Shown: positions 33,550-46,606 of the stretch, piece after piece | Layout of the letters: each line of letters opens with the position of its first letter | How positions within the stretch are numbered: the first letter of the stretch is position 1 | Assembly: GCA_035610835.1 (NCBI GenBank) | Contig: CM069449.1 | Span: 40,345,098-40,409,097 of the forward strand | Length of the DNA: 64,000 nt | Direction: 5' to 3' | From: Ophiura sarsii | Lineage: Eukaryota > Echinodermata > Ophiuroidea > Amphilepidida > Ophiuridae | Position numbers and translations under genes: made by a program | The notes under the pieces: generated by a model | Database searches by the model: none | What the model was told of the DNA's origin: nothing | What the model saw: the letters and a program-made list of their open reading frames with translations, nothing else

Positions 33550-34267
33550 ACACTACGCAGCTGTCGAGAGCGTGTGACTGCTGAATAACGTTAGCTACTA
33601 TACCGTTTGAACACACGGCATAAAGCGTAACAATATAGTGGTGATCGTGTTGGCTATGTGTTTACACGACATTTGGCTAAACACGCCTGATGCTATCACT
33701 GGAGATTTGAACTCGTGGCGCTACATCATGACATTATGTACCATTGGGTCATTTACATGACAAGAAGAGAATTTTAAGGGAGCCACATCATACAATAAAC
33801 TATGATTTCATATTGGTAGCATGGCTATAATACTATACAGTGGTCATTAAAATATTTGAATACAGTCTAGACAGAACGCAATTCGTCATTTACATGAGAA
33901 ATAGACAATGTCTCTATCCGAATACAGAATTGAATACCTGGAGATTATTAATTTGGTAAGTTTTAAATGGTTGTTGCAACCATTCCGCAATTTGAATTCA
34001 GAAGTTTTTATAGACTGGGTGGAATATTACCTAAAACAAATATGTCCTACTTGCATTTTTCGGGCCATCACAAAATGAACCATTTTGCCACATATTGAGT
34101 GAAACAAATAGGTCTCATTCTTCATTTAAAACGTTCTTCCCCCAAAAAACTACTAAACCCCCTTTTTTGCTACGCAATTTCCCCCAACAGAAATCCCCTT
34201 GTCTGTCCTCCGGACGCATAATTCATTTTAGTTTAACCTTGTTTAATATAGGCCTAGTCAACCCCTT

Positions 34268-34347
34268 ATATGATCCTCATATAGGTCTTACGCCCATACC
34301 TAAACTACATTAAGAAGTGTCTTTAAGACCTAATTGAGGAGTATATT
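34268..34347. repeat. 78-bp palindrome 4
   Basis: Arms ATGATCCTCATATAGGTCTT and AAGACCTAATTGAGGAGTAT. It lies in the left copy of the roughly 430-bp duplication. Confidence 0.75.
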
Positions 34348-34691
34348 ACGCACGACATGACAAATAATTCGGATATTTTGTGACAAAATAACCTCATAAA
34401 AATGAAACAAAATGCCAAACAAACATTTAGTATTATAAACCATCCAAACAAATACATTGTAAAAACTTGCATTTTTCGTGTCACTTCAAAATGAACCATT
34501 TTGCCAAATATTTACTAAAACAAATAGGTCTCATTCTTGCACATTTAATCTTCTTCCCCCCCCCCAAAAAAAACCCTACTAAACCCCTCTTTTTTGCTAC
34601 GCAATTCCCCCCCCCCCCAACAGAAATCCCCTTGTCTGTCCTCCGGACGCATAATTCATTTTAGTTTAACCTTGTTTAATATAGTCAACCC

Positions 34692-34767
34692 CATACTCCT
34701 CATAGGTCTTACGCCCATACCTTAACTACACTAAGAAGTGTCTTTAAGACCTAATTGAGGAGTATAT
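34692..34767. repeat. 78-bp palindrome 5
   Basis: Arms ATACTCCTCATAGGTCTT and AAGACCTAATTGAGGAGTAT. It lies in the right copy of the roughly 430-bp duplication. Confidence 0.75.
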
Positions 34768-35010
34768 TACGCACGGCATGAAATATTATTTTGATACTTT
34801 TTGACAACAAGCTCATAGAAATGATCCAAAATGCCAAATAAACTATTAGCATTAATACATCCAAACAAATACAGTCTCAAAACTTCCATTTTTCGTGTCA
34901 AATTAAAATGAACCATTTTGCCACATATGTGAGTGAAACAAATAGGTCTAATTTTTGACAAAATGCATACATTGTAAATCATTAATCATGTTAATTATAG
35001 TCGACACTCT

Positions 35011-35090
35011 ATTATACTCCTCATATAGGTCTTAAAGACGCATTTTTGTGTAGTTAGGTATAGGCGTAAGACCTATTTGAGGAGTATATA
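35011..35090. repeat. 78-bp palindrome 6
   Basis: Arms ATACTCCTCATATAGGTCTT and AAGACCTATTTGAGGAGTAT. Preceded by TAGTCGACACTCT, a flank it shares with copy 2. Confidence 0.8.
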
Positions 35091-35449
35091 AGTATGTCAA
35101 CTAAATAAATACATGTAGTTATTGGTGTCTAATAGCACTCCATGCAACATAACTTTTTTCTGTGTATAGTACTGTTTGAGGATAATGCCGGACATTTTTC
35201 ACGTTGGTTTTAAATGCGATATTCATTTAAACAAAAATTAAAACAAGAGAGAAAAAAGAGGTGATCGTAGCTTTTTATTCAATTGTTTATATTTAAATCA
35301 CAAAATTTAAAATAAATTAGAATTAAAATGAACAAAAAAACACCAAAGCGAGGTTTTATCCGATTGTGCCATGGAGAGACTCCTTGTATAATGATTGTGT
35401 TTTTAAAACTCTATTCAGTCTATATAATTTTGCTTAAAGTTAAGGTAGC

Positions 35450-35910
35450 ACACCTCTAAATCACGTCTACACGCGTTTCTATGCAGTATGCATCATTTTC
35501 CGGCGATCAGAACTCGAGTTAGCCAAATACGATTTTTATGAATATGGTATCAAAATTTAGTTCTGATTCAACTCTTTCAAATAAGATTGTAAAAACTATA
35601 TGGATAACAGTTAGATTTTTCACAATTTCGTGTCGAAACAGTGCATGCGAGATTCACGCATTGTCATCCACATGGGACGGAGTAACAAGGTACGAAATAG
35701 TGCCTCTGTATTATCAACAAAAACTGATCAAATCGATTCCTCACGCGCATTTTTCAATTCTACATATTCTCAGCTTTATTTTGGTACCACATTCAGATAG
35801 TCAATCTTAATACTTTTACAAATATCAAAGTTTCATGCAGCGTAGCGTTTTATACTATTGCGCAAGAAGAGTTGCAAGTTTTCGCCTGGAACTATTTAGA
35901 GGCGTGCTAA
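35450..35910. mobile_element. Candidate 460-bp inverted-repeat element
   Basis: The left end GTAGCACACCTCTAAAT and right end ATTTAGAGGCGTGCTAAA are inverted repeats with a few mismatches. The satellite resumes about 30 bp to the right. No clear target duplication or coding capacity was seen. Confidence 0.45.
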
Positions 35911-35941
35911 AGGGTGTCGGAACCGATGCAAATTAGATTTA

Positions 35942-36383
35942 GGCAAAATGTAAATTTTAACTCATTCACTCAAAATGCTACTTGTCCGAGGGAAAATGAC
36001 TGATGATACTCAGAATTGGTCAAAAGATTCCTTGGATCCATGTACATATAGGGTGCTTCTCCACTAAAAGTGATATGTCAAACGGAGTCACTAGGGGTCA
36101 TTGAACTTTACAGGGGGAAAATATAAGGCATGCTCCGATTTTGACCGGGTTTCTTTTATTTTGTAGGCATTGATGAGACAAGAACAAAAGTCAATCATAC
36201 CGTTAAGGTCAAAGGTCAAAAAAGGGTTACTAGGGGTCAAAAAGCGATTTTAACTTAAAACGCCATTGCAATTTAGTGAAATGACCTAGGATCGTCAGAA
36301 TTGCCCTTTGACAACATATACCAAGGTCAAAGGTCAAAGCCCTCGACTAATATCCGTGATCTAAGATCACAATTATCTCTAGT
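35942..36383 (+). repeat. Array unit 10 (type A, 5'-truncated and internally deleted)
   Basis: The array resumes in mid-unit (AAAATGTAAATTTTAACTC) and jumps from the middle to the terminal part near 36300. Type A end, CTAGT at 36379-36383. Confidence 0.8.
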
Positions 36384-37674
36384 TCTTCTTATATTAGTCG
36401 AGAAACGACTAATATACTGTATTCTAGCTGTTTCTTATATTAGTCGAGAAACGACTAATATACTGTATTCTAACTGTTTCTTATATTAGTCGAGAAACGA
36501 CTAATATATTGTATTCGTCCTGTTTCTTTATATTAGTCGAGAAACGACTAATATACTGTATTCTAGCTGTTTCTTATATTAGTCGAGAAACGACTAATAT
36601 ACTGTATTCTAGCTGTTTCTTCTTCTTCTTTCTTTCTCCTGTCATTAGGCCTATAGCTCCGTAACCATTGAGCCGATTTTGACCATATTTAGTCATAAGT
36701 ACCCTTATGTGCACCACTACTCAGGTTGTAAAGCATAAGGGGTCAAAGGTCAAACAAGGGTAACTAGGGGTCAAAACGTGATTTTCACTTAAAACGCATT
36801 TGCAATTTATTGAAATGACCTAGGATCTTGAAAATTGGCCAACATATTCCTTTTGACCGTACGCATATATAATAGTTCGGTTTTTTAAATCGAAAAATGT
36901 TTGGGATTACTAGGGGTCAAAATGTAAATTTTACTCCATTCACTCAAAACCCTACTTGTCCGAGGGAAAATGACTGATGATACTCAGAATTAGTCAAAAG
37001 ATTTGTTCGATCCATGTACATATAGGGTGCTTCTCCACTAAAAGTGGAATGTCAAACAGGGTCACTAGGGGTCATTGAACTTTACAAAGGAAAAATATAA
37101 GGCATGCTCCGATTTTGACCGGGTTTCTTTTATTATGTGAACATTGATGAGACAAGAACAAAAGTCAATCATACCGTTAAGGTCAAAGGTCAAGAACAGG
37201 TCCCTAGGGGTCAAAATGTACATTTTCACTCCGCGCACTCAAAATACTACTTGTCCGAGACGAAATGACCGATGATTGTCAGAATTTGTCAAAAGATTCC
37301 TCTTATCCATGTTCATATAGGGTGCTTCTCCATTAAAAGTGACATGTCAAACGGGGTCACTAGGGGTCATTGAACTATACAGGTGTAAAACTGAAGACAT
37401 GCTCTGATTTTGACCGGACTACTTTTTTCTTGTGCGCATTTATAAGCCAAGAAAAAAAGTCAATTAAAAGTGTGGGGTCAAAGGTCAAGAAAAGGTCATT
37501 AGGGTTCAAAATGTATTTTTTAACTACTTCAGGGCTGAAATTTATAAAAACAATTATTACAAATTATCAAATATAGTACAACTTAAGGTTATTGCCCTTT
37601 GACAACATATAGCAAGGTCAAAGGTCAAAGCCCTCGACTAATATCCGTGATCTGAGATCACAATTATCTCTAGT
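36384..37674 (+). repeat. Array unit 11 (type A) with five 5' palindromes
   Basis: Palindromes start at 36390, 36436, 36482, 36529 and 36575. The body is standard, and the terminal hairpin has the variant GTGATCTGAGATCAC. CTAGT at 37670-37674. Confidence 0.85.
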
Positions 37675-38765
37675 TATATTAGTCGAGAAACGACTAATAT
37701 ACTGTATTCTAACTGTTTCTTTCTTCTTCTTTCTTCTTCTTCCGCCATGGGACCTATAGCTCCGTAACCGTTCACCCGATTTTGACCATATTTGGTCATA
37801 AGTACCCTTATGTGCACCACTACTCAGGTTGTAAAGCATAAGGGGTCAAAGGTCACACAAGGGTAACTAGGGGTCAAAACGTGATTTTCACTTAAAACGC
37901 ATTTGCAATTTATTGAAATGACCTAGGATCTTGAGAATTGGCCAACATATTCCTTTTGACCGTACGCATATATAATAGTTCGGTTTTTTAAATCGAAAAA
38001 TGTTTGGGGTTACAGGGGTCAAAATGTAAATTTTACTCCATTTACTCAAAACCCTACTTGTCCGAGGGAAAATGACTGATGATACTCAGAATTAGTCAAA
38101 AGATTCCTTGGATCCATGTACATATAGGGTGCTTCTCCACTAAAAGTGAAATGTTAAACGGGGTCACTAGGGGTCATTGAACTTTACAGGGGGAAATATA
38201 AGGCATGCTCCGATTTTGACCGAGTTTCTTTTATTTTGTGGGCATTGATGAGACAAGAACAAAAGTCAATCATACCGTTAAGGTCAAAGGTCAAGAAAAG
38301 ATCCCATGTGGTCAAAATGTACATTTTCACTCCGCGCACTCAAAATACTAATTGTCCGAGACGAAATGACCGATGATTGTCAGAATTTGTCACAAGATTC
38401 CTCTTATCCATGTTCATATAGGGTGCTTCTCCATTAAAAGTGACATGTCAAATGGGGTCACTAGGGGTCATTGAACTATACAGGTGTAAAACTGAAGACA
38501 TGCTCTGATTTTGACCGGACTACTTTATTCTTGTGCGCATTGATAAGCCAAGAAAAAAGTTAACTATAAGTTTGGGGTCAAAGGTCAAGAAAAGGTCATT
38601 AGGGTTCAAAATGTATTTTTTTAACTACTTCAGGGCTGAAATTTATAAAAACAATTATCAAATATAGTACAACTTAAGGTTATTGCCCTTTGACAACATA
38701 TAGCAAGGTCAAAGGTCAAAGCCCTCGACTAATATCCGTGATCTAAGATCACAATTATCTCTAGT
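37675..38765 (+). repeat. Array unit 12 (type A)
   Basis: One 5' palindrome. Rare variants (GATCCCATGTGGTC, TACTAATTGTCCGAG, TTGTCACAAGATTCC) are shared with unit 14, so those two are closely related. CTAGT at 38761-38765. Confidence 0.85.
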
Positions 38766-40215
38766 ATGTTTTTGTATTTGGTTGACAAAAACAAGAAATC
38801 TTTCTTCTTCTGTCATGGGACCTATAGCTCCGTAACCATTGACCCGATTTTAACCATATTTGGTCATAAGAACCCTTGTGTGCACCACTACTCAGGTTGA
38901 AAAGCATAAGGGGTCAAAGGTCACACAGGGGTCACTAGGGGTCAAAACGTGATTTTCACTTAAAACGCATTTGCAATTTAGTGAAATGACCTAGGATCTT
39001 CAGAATTGGTCAACATGTTCCTTTTGACCGTACGCATGTACAAAAGAACGGTTTTTAAAATTAAAAATCATTTGGGGTCACTAGGGGTCAAAATGTAAAT
39101 TTTACTCCATTCACTCAAAACCCTACTTGTCCGAGGGAAAATGACTGATGATACTCAGAATTGGTCAAAAGATTCCTTGGATCAATATTCATATAGGGTC
39201 CTTCCACACTAAAAGTGACATGTCAAACAGGGTCACTAGGGGTCATTGAACTTTACAGGGGGAAAATATAACGCATGCTCTGATTTTGACCGGGTTTCTT
39301 TTATTTTGTGGGCATTGATGAGACAAGAACAAAAGTCAATCATACCGTTAAGATCAAAGGTCAAGAAAAGGTCACTAGGGGTCAAAATGTACATTTTCAC
39401 TCCTCGCACTCAAAATACTACTTGTCCAAGAGATAATGACCTATAATTGTCAGAATTAGTCAAAAGATTTCTCTTATCTATGTCCATATAGGGTCCTTCT
39501 CCACTAAAAGTGACATGTCACACGAGGTCACTAGAGGTCATTGAACTATACAGGTAAAAATCTTTAAACATGCTCCGATTTTGACAGGACTACTTTTTTC
39601 TTGTGCGCATTGATCAGCCAAGCAAAAAAGTTAATTACAAGTTTTGGGTCAGAGGTCAAAAAAAGGTCACTAGGGGTCAAAACGTGATTTTCACTAAAAA
39701 CGCATTTGCAATTTAGTGAAATGACCTAGGATCGTCAGAATTGGTCAACATATTCCTATTGACCGTACGCATGTACAATAGTTAGGTTTTTAAAATCAAA
39801 AAATATTTGGGGTCACTAGGGGTCAAAATGTAAATTTTCACTCCATTCACTCAAAATGCTACTTGTCCGAGAGGAAATGACCTATGATTGTCAGAATTAG
39901 TCAAAAGGTTCCTCTCATGCATGTTCATATAGGGTCCTTCTCCACTAAAAGTGACATGTCACACGGGGTCACTAGAGGTCATTGAACTTTACAAGTGAAA
40001 ATCTTAAAACATGCTCCGATTTTGACGGGACTACCTTTTTCTTGTGCGCATTGATCAGCCAAGCAAAAAAGTCAATTACAAGTTTTGGGTCAGAGGTCAA
40101 GAAAAGGTCACTAGGGGTTCAACTGTATTTATTTACTCCATTTACCACTCGAAGGGGTTAACATGTAACACACCCGACTAATATTCGTGATCTCCGATCA
40201 CAGGTCATGTCTAGT
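38766..40215 (+). repeat. Array unit 13 (type B)
   Basis: It starts with the ATGTTTTTG module. This is the first type B unit: it ends with CCCGACTAATATTCGTGATC, hairpin GTGATCTCCGATCAC, AGGTCATGT and CTAGT (40211-40215). It is nearly identical to 50014-52121 apart from the 653-bp insertion there. Confidence 0.85.
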
Positions 40216-41363
40216 TATATTAGTCGAGAAACGACTAATATACTGTATTTGTCCTGTTTCTTTCTTATATTAGTCGAGAAACGACTAATATACTGTATTC
40301 GTCCTGTTTCTTTCTTCTTCTTCTTCTTTCTTCTTCTTCCGCCATGGGACCTATAGCTCCGTAACCATTGGGTCGATTTTGACCATATTTGGTCAAAGGA
40401 ACCCTTATGTGCACCACTACTCAGGTTGTAAAGCATAAGGGGTCAAAGGTCACACAAGGGTAACTAGGGGTCAAAACGTGATTTTCACTTAAAACGCATT
40501 TGCAATTTATTGAAATGACCTAGGATCTTGAGAATTGGCCAACATATTCCTTTTGACTGTACGCATATATAATAGTTCGGTTTTTTAAATCGAAAAATGT
40601 TTGGGGTTACTAGGGGTCAAAATGTAAATTTTACTCCATTTACTCAAAACCCTACTTGTCCGAGGGAAAATGACTGATGATACTCAGAATTAGTCAAAAG
40701 ATTCCTTGGATCCATGTACATATAGGGTGCTTCTCCACTAAAAGTGAAATGTTAAACGGGGTCACTAGGGGTCATTGAACTTTACAGGGGGAAATATAAG
40801 GCATGCTCCGATTTTGACCGAGTTTCTTTTATTTTGTGGGCATTGATGAGACAAGAACAAAAGTCAATCATACCGTTAAGGTCAAAGGTCAAGAAAAGAT
40901 CCCATGTGGTCAAAATGTACATTTTCACTCCGCGCACTCAAAATACTAATTGTCCGAGACGAAATGACCGATGATTGTCAGAATTTGTCACAAGATTCCT
41001 CTTATCCATGTTCATATAGGGTGCTTCTCCATTAAAAGTGACATGTCAAATGGGGTCACTAGGGGTCATTGAACTATACAGGTGTCAAACTGAAGACATG
41101 CTCTGATTTTGACCGGACTACTTTATTCTTGTGCGCATTGATAAGCCAAGAAAAAAGTTAACTATAAGTTTGGGGTCAAAGGTCAAGAAAAGGTCATTAG
41201 GGTTCAAAATGTATTTTTTTAACTACTTCAGGGCTGAAATTTATAAAAACAATTATCAAATATAGTACAACTTAAGGTTATTGCCCTTTGACAACATATA
41301 GCAAGGTCAAAGGTCAAAGCCCTCGACTAATATCCGTGATCTAAGATCACAATTATCTCTAGT
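40216..41363 (+). repeat. Array unit 14 (type A) with two 5' palindromes
   Basis: Palindromes at 40216 and 40266. The 5' part matches 52122 onward and the 3' part matches unit 12. CTAGT at 41359-41363. Confidence 0.85.
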
Positions 41364-43683
41364 TATATTAGTCGAGAAACGACTAATATACTGTATTCGT
41401 CCTGTTTCTTCTTCTTTTTCTGTCATGGGACCTATAGCTCCGTAACCGTTGAGCCGATTTTGCCCATATTTGGTCATAAGAACCCTTATGTGCACCACTA
41501 CTCAGGTTGAAAAGCATAAGGGGTCAAAGGTCACACAGGGGTCACTAGGGGTCAAAACGTGATTCAACATGCTCCGATTTTGCTCAAACTCGGACATTTT
41601 GTGCGCATTGACAAAAAAAGAAAAAAAGTCAATCATGACCTTGGGGTCAAATGTCAAACAGGGGTCATTAGGGGTCAAAACGTGATTTTCACTAAAAACG
41701 CATTTGCAATTTAGTGAAATGACCTAGGATCGTCAAAATTGGTCCACATATTCCTTTTGACCGTACGCATGTACAAAAGAACGGTTTTTAAAATTAAAAA
41801 TCATTTGGGGTCACTAGGGGTCAAAATGTAAATTTTACTCCATTCACTCAAAACCCTACTTGTCCGAGGGAAAATGACTGATGATACTCAGAATTAGTCA
41901 AAAGATTTCTTTGATCAATGTTCATATAGGGTCCTTCCACACTAAAAGTGACATGTCAAACGAGGTCACTAGAGGTCATTGAACTTTACAAGGGAAAAAT
42001 ATAAGGCATGCTTCGATTTTGACCGGGTTTCTTTTATTTTGTGGGCATTGATAAGACATGAACAAAAGTCAATCATACCGTTAAGATCAAAGGTCAATAA
42101 AAGGTCACTAGGGGTCAAAATGTACATTTTTACTCCTCGCACTCAAAATACTACTTGTCCAAGAGATAATGACCTATGATTGTCAGAATTGGTCAAAAGA
42201 TTCCTCTTATCCATGTCCATATAGGGTCCTTCTCCACTAAAAGTGACATGTTACACGAGGTCACTAGAGGTCATTGAACTATACAGGTGAAAATCTTAAG
42301 ACATGCTCCGATTTTAACAAGACTACTTTTTTCTTGTGCGCATTAATCAGCCAAGCAAAAAAGTCAATTACAAGTTTTGGGTCAGAGGTCAAGAAAAGGT
42401 CACTAGGGGTCAAAACGTGATTTTCACTAAAAACGCATTTGCAATTTAGTGAAATGACCTAGGATCGTCAAAATTGGTCCACATATTCCTTTTGACCGTA
42501 CGCATGTACAAAAGAACGGTTTTTAAAATTAAAAATCATTTGGGGTCACTAGGGGTCAAAATGTAAATTTTACTCCATTCACTCAAAACCCTACTTGTCC
42601 GAGGGAAAATGACTGATGATACTCAGAATTGGTCAAAAGATTTCTTTGATCAATGTTCATATAGGGTCCTTCCACACTAAAAGTGACATGTCAAACGAGG
42701 TCACTAGAGGTCATTGAACTTTACAAAGGAAAAATATAAGGCATGCTATGATTTTGACCGGGTTTCTTTTATTTTGTGGGCATTGATAAGACATGAACAA
42801 AAGTCAATCATACCGTTAAGATCAAAGGTCAATAAAAGGTCACTAGGGGTCAAAATGTACATTTTTACTCCTCGCACTCAAAATACTACTTGTCCAAGAG
42901 ATAATGACCTATGATTGTCAGAATTGGTCAAAAGATTCCTCTTATCCATGTCCATATAGGGTCCTTCTCCACTAAAAGTGACATGTTACACGAGGTCACT
43001 AGAGGTCATTGAACTATACAGGTGAAAATCTTAAGACATGCTCCGATTTTAACAAGACTACTTTTTTCTTGTGCGCATTGATCAGCCAAGCAAAAAACTC
43101 AATAACAAGTTTTGGGTCAGAGGTCAAGAAAAGGTCACTAGGGGTCAAAACGTGATTTTCACTAAAAACGCATTTGCAATTTAGTGAAATGACCTAGGAT
43201 CGTCAGAATTGGTCAACATATTCCTTTTGACCGTACGCATGTACAATAGTTCGGTTTTTAAAATCAAAAAATATTTGGGGTCACTAGGGGTCAAAATGTA
43301 AATTTTCACTCCATTCACTCAAAATGCTACTTGTCCGAGAGGAAATGACCTATGATTGTCAGAATTAGTCAAAAGGTTCCTCTCATCCATGTTCATATAG
43401 GGTCCTTCTCCACTAAAAGTGACATGTCACACGGGGTCACTAGAGGTCATTGAACTTTACAAGTGAAAAGCTTAAAACATGCTCCGATTTTGACGGGACT
43501 ACCTTTTTCTTGTGCGCATTGATCAGCCAAGCAAAAAAGTTAATTACAAGTTTTGGGTCAGAGGTCAAGAAAAGGTCACTAGGGGTTCAACTGTATTTAT
43601 TTACTCCATTTACCACTCGAAGGGGTTAACATGTAACACACCCGACTAATATTCGTGATCTCCGATCACAGGTCATGTCTAGT
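41364..43683 (+). repeat. Array unit 15 (long type B, 2320 bp)
   Basis: One 5' palindrome, then a long body with an internal duplication of about 735 bp (compare 41979 with 42714). It is duplicated nearly without change at 47694-50013 with a constant offset of 6330. Type B end, CTAGT 43679-43683. Confidence 0.85.
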
Positions 43684-45155
43684 TATATTAGTCGAGAAAC
43701 GACTAATATACTGTATTCGTCCTGTTTCTTCTTCGTCTTCTTTCTTTTTCTGTCATGGGACCTATAGCTCCGTAACCGTTGAGCCGATTTTGACCATATT
43801 TGGTCATAAGAACCCGTATGTGCACCACTACTCAGGTTGTAAAGCATAAGGGGTCAAAGGTCACACAGGGGTCACTAGGGGTCAAAACGTGATTTTTACT
43901 AAAAACGCATTTGCAATTTAGTGAAATGACCTAGGATCGTCAAAATTGGTCCACATATTCCTTTTGACCGTACGCATGTACAAAAGAACGGTTTTTAAAA
44001 TTAAAAATCATTTGGGGTCACTAGGGGTCAAAATGTAAATTTTACTCCATTCACTCAAAACCCTACTTGTCCGAGGGAAAATGACTGATGATACTCAGAA
44101 TTGGTCAAAAGATTCCTTTGATCAATGTTCATATAGGGTCCTTCCACATTAAAAGTGACATGTCAAACGAGGTCACTAGAGGTCATTGAACTTTACAGGG
44201 GAAAAATATAAGGCATGCTTCGATTTTAACCGGGTTTCTTTTATTTTATGGCCATTGATAAGACAAGAACAAAAGTCAATCATACCGTTCAGATCAAAGG
44301 TCAAGAAAAGGTCACTAGGGGTCAAAATGTACATTTTCACTCCTCGCACTCAAAATACTACTTGTCCAAGAGATAATGACCTATGATTGTCAGAATTGGT
44401 CAAAAGATTCCTCTTATCCATGTCCATATAGGGTCCTTCTCCACAAAGAGTGACATGTCACACGAGGTCACTAGAGGTCATTGAACTATACAGGTGAAAA
44501 TCTTAAGACATGCTCCGATTTTGACAAAACTACTTTTTTCTTGTGCGCATTGATCAGCCAAGCAAAAAAGTCAATTACAAGTTTTGGGTCAGAGGTCAAG
44601 AAAAGGTCACTAGGGGTCAAAACGTGATTTTCACTAAAAACGCATTTGCAATTTAGTGAAATGACCTAGGATCGTCAGAATTGGTCAACATATTCCTTTT
44701 GACCGTACGCATGTACAATAGTTCGGTTTTTAAAATCAAAAAATATTTGGGGTCACTAGGGGTCAAAATGTAAATTTTCACTCCATTCACTCAAAATGCT
44801 ACTTGTCCGAGAGGAAATGACCTATGATTGTCAGAATTAGTCAAAAGGTTCCTCTCATCCATGTTCATATAGGGTCCTTCTCCACTAAAATTGACATGTC
44901 ACACGGGGTCACTAGAGGTCATTGAACTTTACAAGTGAAAATCTTAAAACATGCTCCGATTTTGACGGGACTACCTTTTTCTTGTGCGCATTGATCAGCC
45001 AAGCAAAAAAGTCAATTACAAGTTTTGGGTCAGAGGTCAAGAAAAGGTCACTAGGGGTTCAACTGTATTTATTTACTCCATTTACCACTCGAAGGGGTTA
45101 ACATGTAACACACCCGACTAATATTCGTGATCTCCGATCACAGGTCATGTCTAGT
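43684..45155 (+). repeat. Array unit 16 (type B)
   Basis: One 5' palindrome, type B body and terminus, CTAGT 45151-45155. Confidence 0.85.
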
Positions 45156-46606
45156 ATGTTTTTGTATTTGGTTGACAAAAACAAGAAATCTTTCTTTCTT
45201 CTGTCATGAGACCTATAGCTCCGTAACCATTAAGCCGATTTTGACCATATTTGGTCATAAGAACCCTTATGTGCACCACTACTAAGGTTGTAAAGCATAA
45301 GGGGTCAAAGGTCACATAGGGGTCACTAGGGGTCAAAACGTGATTTTCACTTAAAACGCATTTCCAATTTAGTGAAATGACCTAGGATCGTCAAAATTGG
45401 TCCACATATTCCTTTTGACCGTACGCATGTACAAAAGAACGGTTTTTAAAATTAAAAATCATTTGGGGTCACTAGGGGTCAAAATGTAAATTTTACTCCA
45501 TTCACTCAAAACCCTACTTGTCCGAGGGAAAATGACTGATGATACTCAGAATTGGTCAAAAGATTCCTTGGATCAATGTTCATATAGGGTCCTTCCACAC
45601 TAAAAGTGACATGTCAAACAGGGTCACTAGGGGTCATTGAACTTTACAGAGGGAAAATATAACGCATGCTCCGATTTTGACCGGGTTTCTTTTATGTTGT
45701 GGGCATTGATGAGACAAGAACAAGAGTCAATCATATTGTTAAGATCAAAGGTCAAGAAAAGGTCACTAGGGGTCAAAATGTACATTTTCACTCCTCGCAC
45801 TCAAACTACTACTTGTCCAAGAGATAATGACCTATGATTGTCAGAATTGGTCAAAAGATTCCTCTTATCCATGTCCATATAGGGTCCTTCTCCACTAAAA
45901 GTGACATGTCACACGAGGTCACTAGAGGTCATTGAACTATACAGGTGAAAATCTTGAGACATGCTCCGATTTTGACGGGACTACTTGTTTCTTGTGCGCA
46001 TTAATCAGCCAAGCAAAAAAGTCAATTACAAGTTTTTGGTCAGAGGTCAAAAAAAGGTCACTAAAGGTCAAAACGTGATTTTCACTAAAAACGCATTTGC
46101 AATTTAGTGAAATGACCTAGGATCGTCAGAATTGGTCAACATATTCCTTTTGACCGTACGCATGTACAATAGTTCGGTTTTTAAAATCAAAAAATATTTG
46201 GGGTCACTAGGGGTCAAAATGTAAATTTTCACTCCATTCACTCAAAATGCTACTTGTCCGAGAGGAAATGACCTATGATTGTCAGAATTAGTCAAAAGGT
46301 TCCTCTCATCCATGTTCATATAGGGTCCTTCTCCACTAAAAGTGACATGTCACACGGGGTCACTAGAGGTCATTGAACTTGACAGGTGAAAATCTTAAAA
46401 CATGCTCCGATTTTGACGGGATTACCTTTTTCTTGTGCGCATTGATCAGCCAAGCAAAAAAGTCAATTACAAGTTTTGGGTCAGAGGTCAAGAAAAGGTC
46501 ACTAGGGGTTCAACTGTATTTATTTACTCCATTTACCACTCGAAGGGGTTAACATGTAACACACCCGACTAATATTCGTGATCTCCGATCACAGGTCATG
46601 TCTAGT
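45156..46606 (+). repeat. Array unit 17 (type B)
   Basis: ATGTTTTTG hairpin start, type B body and terminus, CTAGT 46602-46606. Confidence 0.85.

Larger units (their letters stand above)
33061..35941. other. Interruption of the array by other repeats
   Basis: Within this stretch are six palindromes of about 78 bp (listed separately), a roughly 430-bp direct duplication (34050-34350 and 34480-34767), poly-C tracts and, at 35450-35910, a candidate inverted-repeat element. No exon was recognised. Confidence 0.6.
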
